Source: Acidobacteriaceae bacterium
Lineage (GTDB): Bacteria; Acidobacteriota; Terriglobia; Terriglobales; Acidobacteriaceae
Direction: 5' to 3'
Assembly (NCBI GenBank): GCA_003140075.1
Contig: PLIO01000145.1
Location: forward strand, 1-64,000
DNA: 64,000 nucleotides
Shown here: positions 9,501 through 18,993 of the stretch, in pieces
How positions within the stretch are numbered: the first letter of the stretch is position 1
Layout: every line of letters begins with the position of its first letter
Made by a program: the position numbers and the translations under genes
The notes under the pieces: generated by a model
Database searches by the model: none
What the model saw: the letters and a program-made list of their open reading frames with translations, nothing else
What the model was told of the DNA's origin: nothing

Positions 9501-12341
9501 ATGTTCCGACTCATCATGGTGTGGATGTCTTCGCTTGCGTTGTTGACCGTCACCGCAATTGCGCAAAGTCCCGACATTGCAGAGCCCGGTTCTATTCAGG
9601 CAATCGCGGCAGCTACGACCGATCCGCACTTTGTTTCCCCTTGGGTTTCCTATGTTCCGCAATCGAATAGCGTTCCGTCGCCGGAGAAGTTTCTGGGACG
9701 GATCATGGGAGCTCCCGGAGAATTGTTGGGGACGGAAAAGACATACGCCTATGCCCGCGCCTTGGCTGCCACGAGCCCGCGAGTTCGCGCGTTTACGATT
9801 GGGCGCAGTGAAGAAGGACGCGAAATCTTCATGCTCGCGATCGCGAATGAGGCCGGCATCCGCGATCTTGATCGTCTGAAAGCGGCCACTGCGGCGTTGG
9901 CGGATCCGCGGCGCACCGACCGGGCAGCAGCCGACAATCTCATCCTAACCGCCCGCCCTATTTATTACTTCAACGCCGCGCTCCATTCCGATGAGACGGG
10001 ATCATCCGAAGCGATGCTGGAACTCGCATACCGCTTGGCGGTGTCGGAGCAGCCCATGATCCGGCGGATTCGTGAGCAAGTGGTCGTGCTGATCAATCCC
10101 ATTTCCAACCCCGATGGCCGCGACAAGATGGTCGATTGGTTCTATCGATACCTGAAGGGCAAGACCGACCGCAACACGCTACCACGCCAGTCGCCGCCGT
10201 ATTGGTCAAAATACACCTTCGTCGACATCAACCGCGATACGCATCAGCAGACGCACGAGACGACGAAGGCGGTGCACCGCATGTTTTATGAGTGGCACCC
10301 CACAGTCGTCCACGACCTGCATGAGGGCACGCCGCTGATGATGACCTGGAATGGCACTGGTCCCTACAACCCCAACATTGACCCCATTACCTACACCGAG
10401 TTTCTTGAACTCAGCTTTCAGGAAGTGGAGGCGATGACTGCGATGGGGATGCCTGGGGTGTCGACATGGAATTTCGGCGAGGCGTTTGCTCATCTGTATC
10501 TCGATTCAGTAGCGATGAATCACAACAGCATCGGGCGTGGTTACGAGACATTTGGCAACGGCAGCGCGGAAACTGAGGAGCGCGCGGTTTCGCAATCTTC
10601 GGCAACGATGGAGTGGTACCGTCCTCTGCCTGCGCCACGGGAGGTGACATGGTCCGCCCGCGACAATCTCAACTACCAGGAGACGGGCGCGCTTGCAGCG
10701 CTGGACGAAACCGCGAGTCAATCCAAGGAAATGCTGCACAACTTCTACAAAAAGGGATGGGATTCCTGGCAGAAGGGCCTGACGCAACCGCCGTTTGCGT
10801 TTCTGATTCCAGAAAATCAGGGAGATCCGGCGCGAGTGGCACAGATGATAGGACGGCTCATGGGCCAGCAAATCGAAGTGGCGCGGGCGCAGAGCCCAAT
10901 TCAGCTCAAGGAAGGAAGCTTTCCCGCTGGAACATACGTGGTTCGCCTGGATCAGCCCTACCGCAACTATGCGGTCGATTTGCTGACGCCGCAACGTTAT
11001 CCGAAGGATGGAGAAGCGCCGTATGATGACGTCTCCTGGGAACTGCCCGCACACTACCATTTGCAGGCGATCTCTACCGCAGACGCGTCTATCCGCGATG
11101 CTGCTGTGACCCGGCTAATCGATCCGCCGCATGCTGTAGGACACATCAGCGGTACTGGAACGATTTATCTGCTAAAGGACACAGGACAGGAATCGTTTCT
11201 TGCCGCTCGTTATCGTCTGGCAAGTTTTGAAATTCAAATTGCGGAGCATGCGTTCGAGGAAGGCGGCGAAAGATACCCTGCTGGATCGTGGATCCTTACC
11301 GATCAACCCGGATTGCGCGACGCCATTCTCTCAACTGCAACGGAGCTGGGCCTCGACTTCACGCAGGTTTCCAATCAGCCCGAGGTGCCGCATCACAGCG
11401 CGAAAGCGCCGCGCATTGGCCTATGGGTGCCATGGGCCGATACCGACTCGATCGGTTGGATTCGTTACTCGCTCGATCAGCGCAAAGTGCCTTACACGTA
11501 TTTGCGTGACGAAGACATTCGCGCGGGGAGTCTGCCTGCGCGCGTCGACGTTTTGCTTTATGGACATGTCGATCTGGAACTGGCGGAGCAGATTGAGGGT
11601 CTGCCGAAAACCTGGTCGCCTATGGCTTTTAAGAAGACCGCGCTGACGCCAAGTTTTGGCACTCCCGCGGAATCCGATGACATCACGGGGGGAATCGGCT
11701 ACGAGGGGCTGGCACAGATTCAACATTTCATCGACGACGGCGGGTTGATGGTAACGCTCGGCAGCGGGAGCATGCTGGCGCTGGAAGGGGGACTGGTGCG
11801 CTTTGTGCGCCGGTCTTCGGGAGGGGTTCCGCGCAGTACAGCGGGAGGCGGGAGTGCTTCGTCCGCCGCGTCACAACACGCAGCGACGCGGACACCCGGA
11901 GCCCACGTGCGAGTCACGTTCGACCGCGGTGACCATCCAATCGCGTACGGGTATCCCGCGCACACCTACGTCTTCCGGCAGAACTTTCCGCTGTATGACG
12001 TCCCGCGCCGCTGGCTGCGGATGGCCTATTGCACCACGTGCCTCGACGGTCCGGAAGACCGCAGCGGTGTGGTGATGGAGTGGGGCGATGCCGACGGGAA
12101 GCCTTTCGTCGAAAGTGGGCAGGCATGGGGAGAAGAAAATCTTATCGGACGGCCGGCAATCTTGGACATGCCCGTGGGCAAAGGGCACGTCGTATCTTTC
12201 AACTTCAATCCGATGCATCGCGACTTGAACCGGGGTGACCAGCGTTTGCTTTGGAATGCGCTTCTCAACTGGCAGACGATCATCGCAGGGCAGCCGAAGC
12301 CTGCGCGAGCGCCTGGGCCCGCGCCTGAGCCCGAGGAGTGA
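9501..12341 (+). CDS. Secreted M14-family zinc carboxypeptidase-like metallopeptidase
   Basis: Signal peptide MFRLIMVWMSSLALLTVTAIAQ; YFNAALHSDETGSSEAMLELAYRL; HDLHEGTPLMMTWNGTGPYNPNIDPI. Confidence 0.8.
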   Translation: MFRLIMVWMSSLALLTVTAIAQSPDIAEPGSIQAIAAATTDPHFVSPWVSYVPQSNSVPSPEKFLGRIMGAPGELLGTEKTYAYARALAATSPRVRAFTIGRSEEGREIFMLAIANEAGIRDLDRLKAATAALADPRRTDRAAADNLILTARPIYYFNAALHSDETGSSEAMLELAYRLAVSEQPMIRRIREQVVVLINPISNPDGRDKMVDWFYRYLKGKTDRNTLPRQSPPYWSKYTFVDINRDTHQQTHETTKAVHRMFYEWHPTVVHDLHEGTPLMMTWNGTGPYNPNIDPITYTEFLELSFQEVEAMTAMGMPGVSTWNFGEAFAHLYLDSVAMNHNSIGRGYETFGNGSAETEERAVSQSSATMEWYRPLPAPREVTWSARDNLNYQETGALAALDETASQSKEMLHNFYKKGWDSWQKGLTQPPFAFLIPENQGDPARVAQMIGRLMGQQIEVARAQSPIQLKEGSFPAGTYVVRLDQPYRNYAVDLLTPQRYPKDGEAPYDDVSWELPAHYHLQAISTADASIRDAAVTRLIDPPHAVGHISGTGTIYLLKDTGQESFLAARYRLASFEIQIAEHAFEEGGERYPAGSWILTDQPGLRDAILSTATELGLDFTQVSNQPEVPHHSAKAPRIGLWVPWADTDSIGWIRYSLDQRKVPYTYLRDEDIRAGSLPARVDVLLYGHVDLELAEQIEGLPKTWSPMAFKKTALTPSFGTPAESDDITGGIGYEGLAQIQHFIDDGGLMVTLGSGSMLALEGGLVRFVRRSSGGVPRSTAGGGSASSAASQHAATRTPGAHVRVTFDRGDHPIAYGYPAHTYVFRQNFPLYDVPRRWLRMAYCTTCLDGPEDRSGVVMEWGDADGKPFVESGQAWGEENLIGRPAILDMPVGKGHVVSFNFNPMHRDLNRGDQRLLWNALLNWQTIIAGQPKPARAPGPAPEPEE

Positions 12342-12479
12342 AGACGCACGCCGTCATAATTACAATTGATGATCGGAGAGGAGCGTTGCGAGCCTGAAAA
12401 AAGCTAGGCAGATTCCTCACCAAGGAACGGTTCGGAATGACTAGCGGTAGTGACAAGAACAATGAGGGAGGATTCATTC

Positions 12480-13091
12480 GTGTCGGAAATTCATGCCATC
12501 TTTTGGGATGTGGGAGGAGTGCTGCTCACCAACGCCTGGGATCGAACCGAGCGCACGGCTGCGCTCGAACACTTTCGTCTGGATGAAGAGGAGTTTCACT
12601 CACGGCACGAGATGGTGGTCTCGTCGTTTGAGCGGGGAAAGATCACGCTTGACGAATATCTCGATCGCACCGTGTTTTATCGCAACCGTCCCTTCACCCG
12701 CGATGCTTTCCGGAATTACATGTACTCGTTGTCGCAGCCGATGCCGGAGGTTCTCGTCTTCGCGCGCGCTCTCGCCGATTCCGGCAAGTACTTCATGAGC
12801 ACGATTAACAACGAGTCCCGCGAGCTGAACTTGCACCGCATCGAGAAGTACGGGTTGCGAGGAATCTTCCGGCTGTTTGTGAGCTCGTGTTTCGTGGGAC
12901 TGCGCAAGCCGGAGAGCGGCATTTATCGGTTAGCCATTGAGACTACGCAGGTGAATCCGGAAGAGTGTTGCTTCATCGACGACCGGGCGCTGAATCTGGA
13001 ATGCGCCGCAAAGCTGGGCATGCGGACAATTCAGATGCAGACGCTGGAGCAGTTGCGGGAGGAACTGGGGAAGCTGGGAGTGAAGCAGTGA
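12480..13091 (+). CDS. HAD-superfamily (HAD-IA) hydrolase
   Basis: AIFWDVGGVLLTNAWDR; CFVGLRKPESGIYRLA; ECCFIDDRALNLECAAKLGM. Start GTG 12480 or ATG 12450. Confidence 0.85.
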   Translation: MSEIHAIFWDVGGVLLTNAWDRTERTAALEHFRLDEEEFHSRHEMVVSSFERGKITLDEYLDRTVFYRNRPFTRDAFRNYMYSLSQPMPEVLVFARALADSGKYFMSTINNESRELNLHRIEKYGLRGIFRLFVSSCFVGLRKPESGIYRLAIETTQVNPEECCFIDDRALNLECAAKLGMRTIQMQTLEQLREELGKLGVKQ

Positions 13092-13128
13092 TCAGTGGTC
13101 AGTGGTCAGTGGTCAGTGGTCAGTGGTC
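13092..13128. repeat. Tandem 7-bp repeat (CAGTGGT)x5, followed by inverted complement
   Basis: tcagtggtcagtggtcagtggtcagtggtcagtggtc; downstream ccaccgaccactggccact (13140-13158). Confidence 0.9.
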
Positions 13129-13156
13129 GATCTCGCTGGCCACCGACCACTGGCCA

Positions 13157-14257
13157 CTAGCTTCCTCGCAGCTGCGGCTTGGTCAGCGGAATCACCGGTT
13201 TCGGGACGTCTGATTCCGCACCCGAAAGCGTCAGGTCGCTGGACCAGCATTCCGAGACCAGCTTCCAATCTCCTCCGCTCTGCTTGGCAAAAACCCAGAG
13301 ATACTTGCCGCGCTCTTCGCGGCGTTTGCCCGCGGTTCCCGGAACCAGTGCGCTGTAGCGTCCTACTTCGTGCGCCAGATCGCCGACAACTTCCACGCGG
13401 ATAGGCTCGACCGAGACTTCTCCGAGGCCGGATTCGAGCGCGGAGAAGAAGAACTCGCGCACTGCGGCGGCGCCGCGAAGCAGCGGAAGATTGGAGCGCA
13501 GCACGAGCGCGTCGGGGGCATAGAGTTCGACCAATTCATCGAGTTGGCGGGTATTGCAGGCCAGAACCCATTCCTGCGTCAGACGACGAACCGCTGCCTC
13601 GCTACGGCTCATGGGTTCGCCCTTGGCAGCGGCCGCAACCCGCATCCGGTCGGCTTCTCGCGCACTCTCGGGAGCATTGGCTCGAGGCGCTTCCGTCGCG
13701 GCGTCGTGTCCACCCTGAAAATAGTGGTGGTAATGGTGGTGGTAGTGGTGTGCAACTGCGGAAGCGCCCGCTGGTGGGTGAACCTCCTGCGCGGGATCTG
13801 GCGCAGGAGCTGGAATCTGAGCCAGCTCTTTGGCGAAATCCGGCAACTCGAGAGCGGTAGACTCGATATGAGGTGACTCGACGGAAGGCGATTCAGGCGC
13901 CGCAGTTTGATCGGGTGCCGCTTCTATGAGAAGCCCACACATGCCGCAGAACTTATTGCCTTGGCGATTGTGATGTCCACAGACACGGCAGGCGGTGGAC
14001 GCGCTGACGAGAGTTTGGGGCGCGGCATCTTCCGCGGCCGTTTCGGAATCAGCTTCCATGGTGAGGCGCTGCATAGCCTGCAGAGCTGCAGCAATGGCCT
14101 CCTGATTCGGTTTTGGCCGCCGCATTTCCGGATACAAACGCTGATAGATTTCGCCCAGGGCAGGATTGTGGGGACCGATAGGCGGCGCGTCTTCAGAATC
14201 CTCCGCCGGAATGGCGCCGGATGGTTTGGCGAGTTTCTTGTCTCTGTCTTTGTCCAC
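13157..14257 (-). CDS. Zinc-ribbon protein with C-terminal SnoaL/DUF4440-like (NTF2 fold) domain
   Basis: CRVCGHHNRQGNKFCGMCG zinc ribbon; AVRRLTQEWVLACNTRQLDELVELYAPDALVLRSNLPLLRGAAAVREFFFSAL. Confidence 0.75.
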   Translation of the reverse strand: MDKDRDKKLAKPSGAIPAEDSEDAPPIGPHNPALGEIYQRLYPEMRRPKPNQEAIAAALQAMQRLTMEADSETAAEDAAPQTLVSASTACRVCGHHNRQGNKFCGMCGLLIEAAPDQTAAPESPSVESPHIESTALELPDFAKELAQIPAPAPDPAQEVHPPAGASAVAHHYHHHYHHYFQGGHDAATEAPRANAPESAREADRMRVAAAAKGEPMSRSEAAVRRLTQEWVLACNTRQLDELVELYAPDALVLRSNLPLLRGAAAVREFFFSALESGLGEVSVEPIRVEVVGDLAHEVGRYSALVPGTAGKRREERGKYLWVFAKQSGGDWKLVSECWSSDLTLSGAESDVPKPVIPLTKPQLRGS

Positions 14258-14333
14258 GATTCAGACCAGTTGCCGACGGGATGGAGATTGAGCTTCCTTC
14301 CGGTCCAACTATTCTAGCCCAAGCCGGCGCATC

Positions 14334-14771
14334 CTAACGCCGGGAAAACTCGACCTTTCCTTCGGATTCGGTCGGAACGCCGTTGCAGGTCGCGGGTCGA
14401 TACCGCCAGGCGCGAACAGTCTGCAGAACGTTGCGGTCGCCCACGGGTCCGACGCTCTGTAGAATGAGCGGGCTATGAACGCGGCCGTCGGACCCGATGA
14501 TGAAGCTGACTTTTACCTTCACACCCGCAGTCACGGGAACCAACAAGGGATCTGGTGTGGTGAGAGCCTCGGGTGGCTGAGTATCTTCGCAGCGCGCACG
14601 CGCACTCACGTGCGGCACATCGCTGAATTCGGAGGCGCGCTTGGGAGTCTTCCAGACTTGCCGCTCGCGCTCCGTCAAGGCCGCCTGGCGCAGCCGCGGA
14701 GCGGCAGCCTGCACAGAAGCAGTAGCGGGAACTGCGCAAAGTAACAAGCAAGGCCAGAGCCGACGAAGCAT
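14334..14771 (-). CDS. Secreted TonB C-terminal-domain-like protein
   Basis: MLRRLWPCLLLCAVPATASVQAA signal; VKVSFIIGSDGRVHSPLILQSVGPVGDRNVLQTVRAWRYRPATCNGVPTE. Confidence 0.65.
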   Translation of the reverse strand: MLRRLWPCLLLCAVPATASVQAAAPRLRQAALTERERQVWKTPKRASEFSDVPHVSARARCEDTQPPEALTTPDPLLVPVTAGVKVKVSFIIGSDGRVHSPLILQSVGPVGDRNVLQTVRAWRYRPATCNGVPTESEGKVEFSRR

Positions 14772-14992
14772 GTGATGGAAACCCTCCCTTTCAAGCGGGG
14801 GCGATGCCATGAGATGTTTATCGGCAAATGTGGGGCCAGACACATGATTACATACGTGTTTTGTTATCAGTCACTTACGCTGAATCTTCGACGGCAGTCG
14901 ATGGTCAATAGGAAGGCAATTGCACATGTCGTGCCCTCAGGATCGACGATGTGGCTGGATATTGCTGGGCGGTGCACGTTGATTCGTACGGG

Positions 14993-15856
14993 TTATCGAT
15001 TGGAGGTTTTCAAGGTGAGGAGCGTGATCTCGGGCGGACAATTCAAGCGCGCCGGAAAGCCGACGGTTCCCAAGCCTGCGTTGGTGTAGAGAGGCAGCGG
15101 ACCGACCTGATAGGCTCCCAGCACATATTTCTTGGCCATAGGGGGCAGGTAAAGCGGGGGCAGCAGGGGGATTCTAACCTGGCCTCCATGAGAATGTCCC
15201 GAAAGTTGCAGATCAATGGGAAATCGTGAGGCTACATCGGCGAAATCTGGTTCGTGCGCCAGCAGGACGACGGCCTCGCCGGAGGGAACGCTGCGCAGCG
15301 TCTTCGGCAGATCAGCAGTGTGGCTGAGAACATCATTCACACCCGCGAGCCAGAAACGTGCGCCATCGCGCTCAATGGCTTCGGACTCGTTTGCCAAGAC
15401 TTGGATGTTTTCGGCGCGGAGGGCTCGAGTCACATGCCGCGGATCGGTGCTGCAATCGTGGTTGCCCAGGATGGCCCAGAGGCCGTAAGGCGCGGACATC
15501 TGGCTCAGGAGGCGAGCGCATGGTTCGGCGGCGAACGCTGCTTTCCGCTCGTCTCCAACCAAGGGGGCCGAAACAAAGTCTCCGGTGAGCACGATCAGGT
15601 CGGGACGAAGGCCGCCGACCATAGTGATCGCGGCATGCAGGGGATGAACCGAAAAATAGGGATCGTAATGGAAATCGCTGAGCAGAGCGATCGTGAAACC
15701 ATCCAGCCGCTCCGGCCAACGTGGCAGAAAAAAATCCTTGCGCACAATGCGCGGACGATTCGGTTCGAGCAAGATTGAGTCACCAGCCAGCGCAATGGCT
15801 CCAACGGCAGCCGCGCGGAGAAGAAACTGGCGTCTTGTGGTGGGGATTGAGGACAA
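14993..15856 (-). CDS. Metallophosphoesterase (YkuE/YaeI-like) with Tat-like signal
   Basis: TRRQFLLRAAAVGAIALAG; IALLSDFHYDP, LTGDFVSAPL, AILGNHDCSTDP, LQLSGHSHGGQV. Confidence 0.9.
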   Translation of the reverse strand: MSSIPTTRRQFLLRAAAVGAIALAGDSILLEPNRPRIVRKDFFLPRWPERLDGFTIALLSDFHYDPYFSVHPLHAAITMVGGLRPDLIVLTGDFVSAPLVGDERKAAFAAEPCARLLSQMSAPYGLWAILGNHDCSTDPRHVTRALRAENIQVLANESEAIERDGARFWLAGVNDVLSHTADLPKTLRSVPSGEAVVLLAHEPDFADVASRFPIDLQLSGHSHGGQVRIPLLPPLYLPPMAKKYVLGAYQVGPLPLYTNAGLGTVGFPARLNCPPEITLLTLKTSNR

Positions 15857-15947
15857 ACGAAACGACTCTGCGGGCAGTCAAGGCATAAGCATCCGCATCT
15901 CCAGAATAACCGAAGGGAGGATTCAGTGCATGCCGGCGCTTATAGGA

Positions 15948-18929
15948 TCAGAAACTGAACGTGGCCAATAGATCAATGCGGCGAACCGCCGCACCCGTGG
16001 AAAAAGGTCCGCCCTGAAGCCCATTAGGGGTGTCGAAGAATCGCGAACCCAGGATGCCGCTCGGGTTTCCGAAGTTCACCTTGTTGAAGACATTGCGCGC
16101 CGAAACGCCGAACGTGAGATTGTAACGGCGGTCGGAGCTACTGGGCATTCCTCCACCCGGTCCGCCGCCGAAGAGAGGACCGCGCGGACCACCCCCGCCA
16201 CGAGAGCCGCCGCCGGGTCCGCCGCCCTGACCTTGACTGCCCGCAGGGCGGCTGACCTTGGGGCCGAAGCCGAAAGTCTTGGTGAGCCGCAGATTCGTCG
16301 TCACATGGGATGGACCTTCGCCGTAGTTGATGGGAACAATCTTCTCGCCAGCAACGGCGGGGCTGGCCGGATTAGCGTCAAAAGTTCCCAGCGACGTGCA
16401 ATAAATATTCGGGGCAGTGCAACTCGCTCCGGGAGCAAGTCCGGGACGGTCATTGAAGATGGAGTCGTTGTTGAGGTCGTTAGTGGTGGTGATGTTGAAT
16501 GGAGAACCGGAACTCGCGATCAGGAACGGACTCAGGCGAAAGTTGTAAGGGAGACCAAATGTGCCACCGAAGAACAGACGATTACGAATGTCAAAGGAAG
16601 CGCGGCCGTAGTCGGCGCTGATGTTGTACGAGTTCGAGGGAAAGCTGGAAACCCCGGAGGTGCCGCTGTTGGCATAGTTCAGCACATAGTATCCGAAAAG
16701 CTGAACCTTCGATCCGACCCGCACGTTGGTATTGGCAATCAATTGAGTCTGCCGGAAGACTGCTTCGGAAGCGTAGCGGTAGAGATTTTCAGTGGAAATT
16801 TGGCAGTTGGGACTGCATGGAGTCCCAGGGTAAGGCGCATCGGCGTTGATGGTGAGCAGTTGATCGAATCCGCGGGAGTTCAAGTAGGTCACGTTTAAGG
16901 TGGCAGACTTGGTGAGTTGCCGTTCCACGCTGATTGCCGACTGCAATGTGTACGGCGCGTGCAGACGCGGGCTGATCTGGTAGATAGTGGGCGTAACGGG
17001 TACAGCCGCACCAGTGCAGGAGGACAAGTCTGTGGGCGACAGAGACGGGCATTCCGGATTGTTAATCACGAACTGCTCCTGGGTAATGCCGTTCAAGCGC
17101 TCCGCTTCCAGTATCTGGGCTTCCTGAAAGCGATCATAGAAAACTCCAAATCCGCCGCGCAGCACGACTTTGGGCGGAGCGCTCTTGCCTCCAACTCCCC
17201 AGGCAAAACCCAGGCGCGGCGCCCAGTCGTCGTGATCCTGAATGCCGGTTTGCGTTTCGAAGCGCAGGCCGTAGCTGAGAGTGATGTTGGGCCGTAGCTT
17301 CCAATCATCCTGGTAGTAAAGCCCCGCATCGAAGTTGCCCACCACCAGAGGAGGACTGCCCACCGTATAAGTGAGTTGAGTGGCGATCGGGACGGTAGCG
17401 TTTCCGGCATTCTGAATCGCGGTCTCATAGGAGATCGGGCAAGGTACTTGCCCGGCAGTAGGCAGGCAGCTGCTTTCCCCCGTAGGGGTGAGCAACGAAG
17501 AAAACGTAAATGTGCCGTTGAATCCTGAAGTCTGGCTGTTTGCGTCGCGAATGCCGCGCAGCCGCGCTCCAAACTTCACGGTGTGATTGCCGTGGATGAT
17601 GGAAGTGTAATTCTGGAGTTCGTAGTGGTCCTGGTGGTCAAGAATGTTGCCCTGGCTGCTGCCCCCGCCGCCGAACGATCCCAGGACGTTGAGGGTCGGC
17701 TGGCTGTTCAGCGCTAGCTGATTGTCGAGCTCCCGCAGGTACTGGAAGCGGGTTTCGTTCACAATCTTTGCACCGATGATCTGGGTATCGCTGATTTGCA
17801 GCGTGTGCTCGGTCGCGCCCGAGTTGTAACCTTGTGAAGCTAGGGTGAACTGGCCGATTCCGTCGTTATCCTCAATGTCGCGGTAGAACTGATAGCGCGC
17901 GGTCAGGGTGTTGTTCTTGCTGAGAGCATAGTCGATCCGGGGCGTGATGTTGGTTCGATGCCGGGGAAAAGGCACCGATTCGATGATCGGCACCTCGGCG
18001 AGAGTGGTGGGATCAAGCGTGAAGGCATTGATGGCAGAGAGGTCGTTGATGTTCCGGCGCTGGGCGTCGAGAAAAAAAGACGCGTTCTTGTTGATCGGTC
18101 CACCGACATTGGCAGTGATTAGAGTGGAATCGTAACCGGGTTGGTCGACACCGCCGAACGGATTCGGCGTATTGAATGCGGAATCGTTCCCGTCCACCAT
18201 TACCTGCCCGTGAAATTTGTCGGTGCCGGGTTTTGTGAAGATCTCGATCCGGCCGTAGCCGAGCTTGTCGTATTCGGCGGAGAACGGATTTTGGTTGATG
18301 CGAATTTCGCGAATGGATTCCTTGGGAGGCAGCTGGCCTGCAGTGAAGCCATCGATATATATTTGTCCGCCGTTAGGACCGGCGGAAGGCCCGGCCAGGG
18401 CCTGCAGGTCTGTGAGCAATTCGTCGGGATCGTCGGGTAAGGCTTCCAGTTCCTTGCCTGAGATGGTGATGGCTCCGGCGTTGTTCGCAGGATTGACGTC
18501 GACCGTGGGCGCGGTGTCCGAGACCTGAATCTTGGTCTGCTCCACTTCGATGGCCATGGCGACGTTCAGACGCAAAGGCTGATCCGCTGTGACGGCTACG
18601 TTGTCGTTTTCGTAGAGGGAGAAACCCTGGGCAATAACGTTCAGCGTGTACTGACCCGCGGCCAGCTCCTTGAACTCATAGAGGCCCTGCCCGTTGGTCT
18701 GTGCTTTGATGGGCGTTGCGGAAGCGGCCGCAGGCGTGAGAACGACATCGGCATTCGCGATTGCGGCGCCGGACGGGTCAGTTACCTGGCCGCGCAAGAC
18801 CCCTGAAGCTGCGGGAGCCGTCGTCTGCGTGGCAGGCGCCTGGGAAGCCGCAAGCGTAGTAGACAACTGGAAAGAAAGAAAAATAAATATGAAAAGAAAA
18901 TACTTCCGCACCGTCATCCAATATTCCAT
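15948..18929 (-). CDS. TonB-dependent receptor with N-terminal carboxypeptidase regulatory-like domain
   Basis: GVLRGQVTDPSGAAIANADVVLTPA; plug and beta-barrel pattern; C-terminal aromatic ...LLATFSF. Confidence 0.85.
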   Translation of the reverse strand: MEYWMTVRKYFLFIFIFLSFQLSTTLAASQAPATQTTAPAASGVLRGQVTDPSGAAIANADVVLTPAAASATPIKAQTNGQGLYEFKELAAGQYTLNVIAQGFSLYENDNVAVTADQPLRLNVAMAIEVEQTKIQVSDTAPTVDVNPANNAGAITISGKELEALPDDPDELLTDLQALAGPSAGPNGGQIYIDGFTAGQLPPKESIREIRINQNPFSAEYDKLGYGRIEIFTKPGTDKFHGQVMVDGNDSAFNTPNPFGGVDQPGYDSTLITANVGGPINKNASFFLDAQRRNINDLSAINAFTLDPTTLAEVPIIESVPFPRHRTNITPRIDYALSKNNTLTARYQFYRDIEDNDGIGQFTLASQGYNSGATEHTLQISDTQIIGAKIVNETRFQYLRELDNQLALNSQPTLNVLGSFGGGGSSQGNILDHQDHYELQNYTSIIHGNHTVKFGARLRGIRDANSQTSGFNGTFTFSSLLTPTGESSCLPTAGQVPCPISYETAIQNAGNATVPIATQLTYTVGSPPLVVGNFDAGLYYQDDWKLRPNITLSYGLRFETQTGIQDHDDWAPRLGFAWGVGGKSAPPKVVLRGGFGVFYDRFQEAQILEAERLNGITQEQFVINNPECPSLSPTDLSSCTGAAVPVTPTIYQISPRLHAPYTLQSAISVERQLTKSATLNVTYLNSRGFDQLLTINADAPYPGTPCSPNCQISTENLYRYASEAVFRQTQLIANTNVRVGSKVQLFGYYVLNYANSGTSGVSSFPSNSYNISADYGRASFDIRNRLFFGGTFGLPYNFRLSPFLIASSGSPFNITTTNDLNNDSIFNDRPGLAPGASCTAPNIYCTSLGTFDANPASPAVAGEKIVPINYGEGPSHVTTNLRLTKTFGFGPKVSRPAGSQGQGGGPGGGSRGGGGPRGPLFGGGPGGGMPSSSDRRYNLTFGVSARNVFNKVNFGNPSGILGSRFFDTPNGLQGGPFSTGAAVRRIDLLATFSF

Positions 18930-18993
18930 TCTGTGAGTAAGAATCTTCGATATAAATCTTCCATGCAGTATTCGGTTGCGTGGGGAGCAAATC

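Noticed and set aside
13092-13128. CRISPR-like repeat array
   Set aside because: 7-bp units without spacers; simple tandem repeat, not CRISPR.
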